Of a DNA stretch of 5,197 nt, positions 1 to 3,820 are shown piece after piece. The translations under genes and the position numbers were made by a program. Numbering within the stretch: the stretch's first letter is position 1; the number at the start of each line of letters is the position of its first letter. The stretch is from NCBI GenBank assembly GCA_964358645.1, contig CAYHPW010000092.1, positions 1 to 5,197 of the forward strand. Direction: 5' to 3'. Below the pieces are notes generated by a model. It was not told the origin of the DNA. It searched no databases and saw only the letters and a program-made list of their open reading frames with translations. Origin of the DNA: JBBTDV01 sp038042605 (GTDB lineage Bacteria > Bdellovibrionota > UBA1018).

Positions 1-330
1 ATCGATAATAAAATGATGAATCGGGTCTTGCGCTACCAACTGCGAGATGCCGCTCACTTTGTTTCCTCGGCTTATATGCGCTCCTGCCGAATTGCACGGG
101 AACCAAAAATCACTCTTCCATGTGGATTTATCAATCAAATCCCACCAGGAGTAACTCTCGATTTCGATAGCGCACATCAATAAACCGTCATCAATGTATG
201 TAGCATGAACCTCAAGTTCTGTGGCAATTGGCATATCACATACAGGGTTCTTGTCCCAGTCTTGAGCGAAGACTATGTCTGAGGTCATTAAAATCGCAGC
301 GATGCTGATAAAGCTCATTGGTGTTTTCAT
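1..330 (-). CDS. Exported protein of unknown function, 5' part only (runs off the left edge)
   Basis: The minus strand is open for 110 codons from an ATG at 330 to the window edge, with no stop. The start is well supported: a perfect AAGGAGGT ribosome-binding site lies at 337-344, six bases upstream. Residues 1-22 (MKTPMSFISIAAILMTSDIVFA) form a Sec-type signal peptide with a short hydrophobic core and a likely cut after VFA, so the mature protein should begin QDWDK. The visible mature part (88 residues) is rich in aromatic and acidic residues and contains Cys31, Cys53 and Cys79, which could form disulfides in the periplasm. I do not recognise a family and propose no function. It is transcribed away from the truncated gene at 392-775, so the short gap between them should hold its promoter, but I found no convincing -35/-10 pair on this strand. 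That it is a real exported protein is likely; its role is unknown. Confidence 0.8.
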   Translation of the reverse strand, partial: MKTPMSFISIAAILMTSDIVFAQDWDKNPVCDMPIATELEVHATYIDDGLLMCAIEIESYSWWDLIDKSTWKSDFWFPCNSAGAHISRGNKVSGISQLVAQDPIHHFIID

Positions 331-336
331 GGCAAC

Positions 337-344
337 ACCTCCTT
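337..344 (-). promoter_or_regulatory. Strong ribosome-binding site of the exported protein
   Basis: Read on the minus strand this is AAGGAGGT, fully complementary to the end of 16S rRNA, with a six-base spacer to the ATG at 330. It is the best Shine-Dalgarno in the window and fixes the start of the left-edge gene. Confidence 0.85.
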
Positions 345-370
345 TTTTAAGAAGAGGGATAAGACTTTTA

Positions 371-399
371 TTGACATAAATACCTCATTGAAGGGTAAT
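371..399 (+). promoter_or_regulatory. Possible sigma70-type promoter at the head of the truncated gene
   Basis: A perfect TTGACA (371-376) is followed after 17 bases by GGTAAT (394-399), which matches four of six positions of TATAAT. It points toward the open frame at 392-775, so an RNA from it would start near base 406, already inside that frame. This fits either a promoter that drives the short TTG-start version of the ORF or a chance match. The -10 match is modest and there is no expression evidence. Confidence 0.25.
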
Positions 400-775
400 C
401 CCCGGGTTTGACCCTGGTGACTTAGAAAAGCTCAACCTTATTGATTGGCTGCCGGAGGATAAGATTAAACTACGAACAGTCAGAAATGTTAGATGGCGAA
501 AAGGCGGCCCACTCAAACAAAAGCTTCTCCCATTAGCAAGGGATGAGTTTTTGAAGGGCGCTTTTGAGGGTTCAAGTAGCGAAAATCTATTCCTGCTTAT
601 TGATCTATCAGACAAGAATCAAAAGAAACTTAAGATCCGTATTCAGGAACTTATTGAGGAATTGTCACAAGACTCAAGTATCGATTTACTGGTAAAGTCG
701 AAGAGAGAAACCATGGGCTTATTTCTAGCCTACCGCCCTTGGAATTTTTCTCTGTTGAAAACGCCTAAATACTGA
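392..775 (+). pseudogene. 5'-truncated gene fragment (possible regulator C-terminus)
   Basis: This frame is open from just after a stop at 389-391 to a TGA at 773-775, about 127 codons. It has no ATG or GTG; the first accepted start codon is a TTG at 551, with a plausible AAGGGA seven bases upstream, which would give 74 residues. The translation upstream of 551 reads as normal protein (an amphipathic stretch PLKQKLLPLARDEFLKGAF crosses the TTG), so I read the whole frame as the C-terminal end of a once longer protein. The later part has a strand (LFLLIDL), a charged helix (KNQKKLKIRIQELIEELSQ) and a last strand ending near RPW. This order loosely recalls the C-terminal effector part of TIGR02147/DUF4423-type or related HTH regulators, but no diagnostic motif is present. 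No HTH domain remains. The alternative is a genuine short gene starting at the TTG. Confidence 0.5.
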
Positions 776-791
776 CCGATTACGCGGTCAT
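773..791. repeat. Small inverted repeat between converging gene ends
   Basis: TGACCG and CGGTCA (773-778 and 785-790) flank a six-base loop. The hairpin begins at the stop codon of the truncated plus-strand gene and directly follows the stop of the 57-codon minus-strand ORF at 791. It could act as a weak bidirectional terminator, but neither side has a proper T tract, so that role is inferred only from position. Confidence 0.35.
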
Positions 792-964
792 TAGCAAAAA
801 GGATTGTATAATGCTGGCCTACAAAAACACCCGTAAACAATATTCAGCACTTTAGCCAGCCGCTGCGCGGTTTCCTTCGGGACCACAAAAAGGCGTGGAC
901 GCCGACTCCCAATAACCACTTCAATGCTCCCGTCAGTAGGGAGCTTTTTCGTGTGTACCGACAT
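791..964 (-). CDS. Small 57-residue protein of unknown function
   Basis: This ORF runs from an ATG at 964 to a TAA at 791-793 on the minus strand. It is shorter than usual gene-calling cutoffs and easy to miss. A GGAAAG about eight bases upstream of the ATG can serve as ribosome-binding site, and an in-frame stop at 968-970 excludes a longer form. The peptide has a sensible beta-beta-alpha pattern: a strand SIEVVIG (residues 13-19), a basic turn SRRPR, a strand LFVVP (25-29) and an amphipathic helix KETAQRLAKVLNIVY (30-44). A Cys-containing tail ends in NPFC. Pro-Lys-Glu at the helix start is typical of folded proteins. I do not recognise the family. It is divergent from the ChrB-type gene at 1137, with a shared control region between. 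The doubt is that terminator- and promoter-like signals lie on the opposite strand of the same bases. Confidence 0.5.
   Translation of the reverse strand: MSVHTKKLPTDGSIEVVIGSRRPRLFVVPKETAQRLAKVLNIVYGCFCRPALYNPFC
807..949 (+). ncRNA. Candidate small RNA antisense to the 57-residue ORF
   Basis: A perfect TATAAT lies at 807-812 and an intrinsic-terminator-shaped element at 926-949, which would bound an RNA of roughly 130 bases starting near 819. Between them are several compact hairpins: CCGC/GCGG (860-870, loop TGC), GGT..CC/GG.ACC around a stable C(TTCG)G tetraloop (869-884), and GGCG/CGCC (892-903, loop TGGA). No good -35 box precedes the TATAAT; the best spaced hexamer, CGGTCA at 785-790, matches only three of six. 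It matches none of the housekeeping RNAs I checked for (tmRNA, SRP RNA, RNase P RNA, 6S). The whole span lies opposite the minus-strand ORF at 791-964, so it would be a cis-antisense RNA if real. Confidence 0.25.
926..949 (+). terminator. Rho-independent terminator-like hairpin
   Basis: GCTCCC (926-931), a seven-base loop and GGGAGC (939-944) form a perfect six-pair GC-rich stem that is followed at once by TTTTT (945-949). The shape is that of an intrinsic terminator for plus-strand transcription, either from the truncated gene upstream or from the candidate RNA. It lies inside the coding part of the minus-strand small ORF (residues 6-13), so one of the two readings may be coincidental. Confidence 0.5.
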
Positions 965-1136
965 AAGTCACTTTCCAAGTCCGCACCAAGCCACCCGGGA
1001 GGGATTCTGATCGCTTTTGTGAAAAAGACATAATAAGCTGATCGCTATAGTTTAAAGAATAGATTTACAGCTTTAATTGTAAGGATAAAAAAACGAACCC
1101 TGTTTACTCGCCCTCGCCCTCGGCTTCGGATATAAA
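965..1136. promoter_or_regulatory. Divergent control region with a phased 9-bp direct repeat
   Basis: This region separates the minus-strand small ORF from the ChrB-type gene. It contains CTGATCGCT twice (1007-1015 and 1038-1046), 31 bases apart, which is close to three DNA helix turns and is what two same-facing protein-binding sites would look like. For the rightward gene, TTTACA (1064-1069), a 16-base spacer and TAAAAA (1086-1091) form a plausible if imperfect promoter. Immediately before the ChrB-type start come four near-repeated GC-rich hexamers (CTCGCC, CTCGCC, CTCGGC, TTCGGA; 1107-1130). No clear Shine-Dalgarno stands in front of the ATG at 1137. Confidence 0.4.
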
Positions 1137-1589
1137 ATGAAATGGATCACAAGAGAAAAAGCGAAAGTGGATCGCATTGCCTGTCCCTGGTTAATACGCC
1201 GGTTTGTGGATAAGGAGGCGGTATTTGAATATTTACCAAGCCAGACAAATTGGAATGAACTGCAACAGAAGCTAGGTTCGTCCGGCTATGTGTATGATGT
1301 TCCGGATTGTTTGCTCGGACATCATGGCGAAGAATGTTCATTTGATGCGATCATCAGGCATTTTAAACTCACGGACCCGGCCTTGCTGCTAATGGCAAAG
1401 ATTGTGCGGTCAGCGGACACATCAAATAAAAGCCACGCACAGGAGGGGTTTGGGCTTGAGGCTATTGCAGATGGCTTTAGAAGGATCTCAAAAGATGATT
1501 TTGAGAATCAACGTCTTCAGTTTCCTGTTTATGAAGCTTTGTATGCCTACTGTCAGGCAAAAATCGAAGCTGTGAATACGCAACGATGA
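1137..1589 (+). CDS. ChrB C-terminal-domain protein (chromate-resistance type)
   Basis: This 150-residue protein matches the stand-alone form of the ChrB C-terminal domain. The family hallmark is at the start: MKWITREKAKVDRIACPWLI, then RRFVD at 21-25. Further family features are a VPD segment, GHHGEECSFDAIIRHF (about residues 61-76), the helix DPALLLMAKIVRSAD and the C-terminal YEALYAYCQAK. His62, His63 and the Cys/Asp residues of the second motif are the likeliest metal or substrate ligands, though that is inference. In proteobacteria ChrB acts as a chromate-responsive regulator of the chrBA(C) efflux operon, and single-domain members also occur outside such operons. No chrA transporter is in this window, so a chromate role cannot be assumed. 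ATG 1137 is the only normal start in the frame after a stop at 1086, but it lacks a good ribosome-binding site. Length is normal for the single-domain form and the frame is intact. Confidence 0.88.
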   Translation: MKWITREKAKVDRIACPWLIRRFVDKEAVFEYLPSQTNWNELQQKLGSSGYVYDVPDCLLGHHGEECSFDAIIRHFKLTDPALLLMAKIVRSADTSNKSHAQEGFGLEAIADGFRRISKDDFENQRLQFPVYEALYAYCQAKIEAVNTQR

Positions 1590-1675
1590 AAGTTGTTTCG
1601 CGCAAGCCGACTGCCCGAAGGCATTCCAGAGCGGGTATGCGGCCAACACATTAAGAAAGCCACTGTGTAAGAAGG
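1590..1675. repeat. GC-richer intergenic block with small inverted repeats
   Basis: Downstream of the ChrB-type gene is a stretch clearly richer in G and C than the AT-rich bases after it. It holds a perfect TGCC-CGAA-GGCA hairpin (1612-1623) and an ACACA/TGTGT pair (1646-1650 and 1664-1668). It has the look of an intergenic palindromic repeat or a remnant of transferred DNA, but no second copy occurs in this window, so its repeated nature is not shown. A 22-codon frame starts here (ATG 1586, overlapping the previous stop as ATGA, TAA at 1652-1654); its peptide is very arginine-rich and not convincing as a gene. Confidence 0.3.
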
Positions 1676-1677
1676 GA

Positions 1678-1699
1678 AGAGAGCCCATATGAGCTCTTT
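1678..1699 (+). terminator. Weak terminator-like hairpin after the ChrB-type gene
   Basis: AGAGC (1680-1684) pairs with GCTCT (1693-1697) across an eight-base loop. A G-T and an A-T pair can extend the stem at its base, and only three T follow. An alternative fold pairs CCCAT (1684-1688) with ATGGG (1701-1705). The position, between the ChrB-type gene and the PadR promoter, suits a terminator, but the T tract is short. Confidence 0.25.
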
Positions 1700-1718
1700 C
1701 ATGGGTGTAAAAAATGTC

Positions 1719-1752
1719 TTGATATAATATATTGCTATGCTATGTATATAGC
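1719..1752 (+). promoter_or_regulatory. Promoter and probable PadR autoregulatory operator
   Basis: An AT-rich block just before the PadR start carries TTGATA (1719-1724), a perfect TATAAT (1723-1728) and, 16 bases after TTGATA, TATGTA (1741-1746). Overlapping the last is GCTATGTATATAGC (1739-1752), an imperfect palindrome with 12 of 14 positions symmetric, preceded by an extra GCTAT copy (1734-1738). PadR-family repressors commonly bind AT-rich dyads of this size in their own promoter, so self-repression is likely. If the TTGATA/TATGTA pair is used, transcription would start only a few bases before the ATG at 1758. The exact promoter choice is uncertain. Confidence 0.45.
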
Positions 1753-1757
1753 TAACC

Positions 1758-2102
1758 ATGATATTAGATATAGACAACTGGAAAGCACAGATCAGAAAAG
1801 GATACTTGGATCTCTGTATTTTACTGCTGATTCAAGCGAAAGAACGCCTTTATGGTTTTGATATCCTCGATCACTTAAAAGACTTAGATCTTCCCGTAAA
1901 AGAGGGTACTCTTTACCCTCTGCTGAATCGCATGACAAACGACGGTTTGCTGACTTCCGTCTGGGAAACAGATAAATCCACACATCCAAGAAAATTTTAT
2001 TCGTTAACGAAAGTTGGAAAGAAAACCTTGCAAGATATGCAAGCAGAGTTCGGTAAGCTGGCTGAAGTTTATAAAAAATTAAACCGGTTGGAGGAAAAAT
2101 GA
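1758..2102 (+). CDS. PadR-family transcriptional regulator
   Basis: A 114-residue winged-helix DNA-binding protein of the short PadR type. Family signatures run in the expected order: RKGYLDLCILLLI (13-25, first helix), LYGFDILDHL (31-40), the recognition-helix motif VKEGTLYPLLNRMTNDGLL (47-65), the wing with PRKFYSLTKVG (77-87), and a C-terminal helix (about 90-113) for dimerisation. PadR proteins usually repress their own operon and are released by a ligand or by a partner protein. Here the stop codon overlaps the next start as ATGA, so the regulator and the HAAS membrane protein are translationally coupled. ATG 1758 is the only possible ATG, since an in-frame stop lies at 1749-1751, yet no Shine-Dalgarno precedes it, which suggests leaderless or weak initiation. 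The family call is secure; the signal it answers is unknown. Confidence 0.95.
   Translation: MILDIDNWKAQIRKGYLDLCILLLIQAKERLYGFDILDHLKDLDLPVKEGTLYPLLNRMTNDGLLTSVWETDKSTHPRKFYSLTKVGKKTLQDMQAEFGKLAEVYKKLNRLEEK
2090..2095 (+). promoter_or_regulatory. Ribosome-binding site of the HAAS protein, inside the PadR gene
   Basis: GGAGGA lies in the last codons of the PadR gene, a few bases before the ATG at 2099. It fixes the overlapping ATGA start and indicates coupled translation of the two genes. The spacing is on the short side. Confidence 0.7.
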
Positions 2103-3004
2103 GCGTTCCCAAAATTTTAGAAGAGTACCTGTCGAAACTCGAAAAGACTCTTGGTCCCATATCAGTCAGTGAAAAAGCAGAAATCATCACTGAAATAAAA
2201 AGCCATGTCATGGAAGCGATGGATCGTGAAGGAGCCAAAGATGCTGGCTCGATCTTGGCATCATTGGGAGAGCCTGAACAGGTTGCGAATCGATATCTTC
2301 TCGAAAGAGGATTAAAGCCGCAAAAACCCCCGAAGCATCCGATCTTAAAATGGGTGACAGTCGGATTCCTGGGGACAGTTGGTCTAGTGATGGTATTTGT
2401 TTTGATCCTTTTATGGAAGTTCACACCCATCATCATCAGGGTAGATGAGCAGAACGATAGAGTCATTATTCTCGGTGGTCTAATCGATGTAAACGGAAGT
2501 GCGGACTCCGTGAAGGTGGGGTCGATTCATGTTAGCGACAGGAATAATGGATTTGTTGGTTCTATGCCTTTCGATCCTGCGCAAATTAAAAGCCTCGAGA
2601 TTACATTCATAAATGCAAAGATCGAATTGGCAAATTCAAATGAAAAGAAATTTGAATGGGACTGCTCTGGAAGCAAGCCCGATAATTTCATTACGCAGGG
2701 AAAGGACAGGGTTAAGTTTTCTCTATCTGAAGGCCATCAATCAAAATGTGCGTTTAAAATACCTGCTGGTTCGAGCGTTTCTGTTGGCGGTGTGAACGGA
2801 AAAGTGTACATCGATAAGCCGCACTTTGCCCTAAGTATTCGGATGGATAACGGCAAGGTGGATTTCTCCCCCGATCCGGTTAACAAATACAAGTTTGTCA
2901 ACTCCGTCGTCCACGGCAAGATGGATAGTTTTGACTCGAGTGATGTAAAAGATGCGATCAACATATCTATTGCCATAAAAAACGGGAAAATTTTAAAAAA
3001 CTAA
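2099..3004 (+). CDS. HAAS-domain membrane protein with a beta-rich outer domain
   Basis: This 301-residue protein has three parts. Residues 5-70 form a helical HAAS-type domain (EEYLSKLEKTLG, a charged helix, then the hallmark LGEPEQVANRYL at 56-67); such domains are typically encoded next to or fused to PadR regulators and are thought to pass signals to them. Residues 82-113 form one strongly hydrophobic membrane span. Residues 114-301 are a beta-rich domain without catalytic motifs, with a repeated turn: VNGKVYI (232), DNGKVDF (250), VHGKMDS (271) and KNGKILK (294), about 18-23 residues apart, as in DUF4097-like solenoids. The positively charged flank KPQKPPKHP before the span predicts the HAAS part inside and the repeats in the periplasm. 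It overlaps the PadR stop by four bases and lies 21 bases before the exported solenoid gene. A signal-transducing partner of the PadR protein is likely, by inference; no substrate is known. Confidence 0.85.
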   Translation: MSVPKILEEYLSKLEKTLGPISVSEKAEIITEIKSHVMEAMDREGAKDAGSILASLGEPEQVANRYLLERGLKPQKPPKHPILKWVTVGFLGTVGLVMVFVLILLWKFTPIIIRVDEQNDRVIILGGLIDVNGSADSVKVGSIHVSDRNNGFVGSMPFDPAQIKSLEITFINAKIELANSNEKKFEWDCSGSKPDNFITQGKDRVKFSLSEGHQSKCAFKIPAGSSVSVGGVNGKVYIDKPHFALSIRMDNGKVDFSPDPVNKYKFVNSVVHGKMDSFDSSDVKDAINISIAIKNGKILKN

Positions 3005-3011
3005 AACTCAA

Positions 3012-3018
3012 GAAAGGA
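3012..3018 (+). promoter_or_regulatory. Ribosome-binding site of the exported solenoid protein
   Basis: An AAAGGA core lies about eight bases before the ATG at 3026, in the 21-base gap after the HAAS gene. This supports the chosen start and places the gene in the same transcript. Confidence 0.6.
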
Positions 3019-3025
3019 AAGTACC

Positions 3026-3751
3026 ATGAATATATCAAAGCAAGTCGTTATTTTTGCAGCGTTCTTATTATCACAATTGGCTTTGGCAGCACCAGAGGTC
3101 CAGACGTTCGAATCCACTAAAATAAAATCTATCGATATTAGCAATGATTCAGGCGATGTTACAGTTGGCGTCTCTTCAGGGTTGGCAACAGTGACTTACG
3201 ATAAAGTCAAATTTGATGAAAAATGTGAGTTTGTAGTTGATCTCATCGGCTCTGTGCTGGCCATCAAAACAAAGGATAGCTCGATGTTTGGAGGCGGGAG
3301 ATGTCAGGTGAATGTAACTGTTGCTGGTCCAAAGAATGTTTCCATGAAGTTTAAGAACGGAAGCGGTGACATCAAGGTGAACGATACTGTCGGTGCGATT
3401 GAATATAAAGTCGGGAGCGGTGACGTAAATATTAATGCCGAAGTTAATGAACTGCATGGAAAAGCCGGTAGCGGCGATTTGATTGCGACTGGCTTGGTTG
3501 GGAATGCCGAAGTGACTTCCGGCAGCGGAGCAGTTAAACTCACCTACAGCAAATGCCAAAACAAGACCGCTGTTATGCTTCGGTCCGGAAGCGGTGATGC
3601 AAATCTTTACCTGCCATCCGATTGTACTGTTGGCACTTCCTTTAGGACGGGTAGTGGTGAATTGAAGAATGATTTTGGAATTTCTGAAAAGCCCAATATG
3701 ACTGTTTCGATGAGGGCCGGAATCGGCAGTCTTTCAATTAAACGGAAGTAG
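3026..3751 (+). CDS. Exported DUF4097-like beta-solenoid protein
   Basis: A 241-residue protein with a clear signal peptide (residues 1-21, hydrophobic VVIFAAFLLSQLALA, cut after ALA or one residue later), so it is exported. The mature part is almost wholly beta-rich and repetitive: a G-x-G turn followed by D, E, A or S recurs at residues 112, 130, 148, 166, 188, 209 and 232, first exactly 18 apart and then 21-23 apart, with an earlier copy (DSGDV) near 41. This is the pattern of DUF4097-type putative adhesin domains, which fold as beta-solenoids. Four cysteines (67, 93, 177, 200) could form two disulfides. There is no lipobox or sorting signal, so it is probably periplasmic or surface-released. 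It is the last gene of the PadR/HAAS operon, and its turns resemble those in the HAAS protein's outer domain, so the two may pack together. The family call is good; the function (envelope sensing, adhesion or scaffold) is unproven. Confidence 0.85.
   Translation: MNISKQVVIFAAFLLSQLALAAPEVQTFESTKIKSIDISNDSGDVTVGVSSGLATVTYDKVKFDEKCEFVVDLIGSVLAIKTKDSSMFGGGRCQVNVTVAGPKNVSMKFKNGSGDIKVNDTVGAIEYKVGSGDVNINAEVNELHGKAGSGDLIATGLVGNAEVTSGSGAVKLTYSKCQNKTAVMLRSGSGDANLYLPSDCTVGTSFRTGSGELKNDFGISEKPNMTVSMRAGIGSLSIKRK
3356..3739 (+). repeat. Degenerate coding repeat for the solenoid turns
   Basis: The DNA encoding the GxG turns recurs as variants of GGAAGCGGTGAC, GGGAGCGGTGAC, GGTAGCGGCGAT and GGCAGCGGAGCA, at first every 54 bases (from 3359, 3413, 3467 and 3521) and then every 63-69 bases. 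Third-position differences and diverged flanks show an old, diverged repeat rather than a recent tandem duplication. It is potential material for repeat-number change. Confidence 0.7.
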
Positions 3752-3820
3752 TATTGACCTATCTAAGGTAGCTTGAGCTTTTGTAGTAAAAAAATAGGCC
3801 AAGATCAGTGCAACACAGTT
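3752..3820. other. Short gap between convergent genes; no clear terminator
   Basis: These 69 bases separate the end of the solenoid gene (plus strand) from the end of the broken sensor gene (minus strand). Small possible stems exist, such as ACCT/AGGT near 3759-3771 and AGC-TTGA-GCT followed by TTT, but they are three or four pairs long and not convincing. On the minus strand a TATTTTTTT run occurs without a stem before it. I see no gene here. Confidence 0.5.

Noticed and set aside
401..418. GGGT-TTG-ACCC hairpin near the start of the truncated gene
   Set aside because: It is a four-pair stem with a three-base loop, easily explained by chance, and no T tract follows.
385..615. 76-codon minus-strand frame opposite the truncated gene
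   Set aside because: It is Ser/Pro/Leu-rich without domain structure, and the opposite strand gives a better helix/strand pattern. Neither is certain, but the plus frame is preferred.
1007..1046. CRISPR-like repeat pair
   Set aside because: There are only two 9-bp copies, no further units and no cas genes; this fits an operator pair rather than an array.
1792..2466. Long 224-codon minus-strand frame opposite the PadR and HAAS genes
   Set aside because: It runs antisense to two clearly recognisable, overlapping genes; its translation shows no motif and no ribosome-binding site, so it is a shadow frame.
3176..3559. Minus-strand frames opposite the solenoid gene
   Set aside because: They arise from the repetitive GGAAGCGGTGAC coding repeats read backwards; the composition simply mirrors the plus-strand repeats.
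3759..3785. Possible terminator after the solenoid gene
   Set aside because: Stems are only three to four pairs long and not followed by a proper T tract in the right place.
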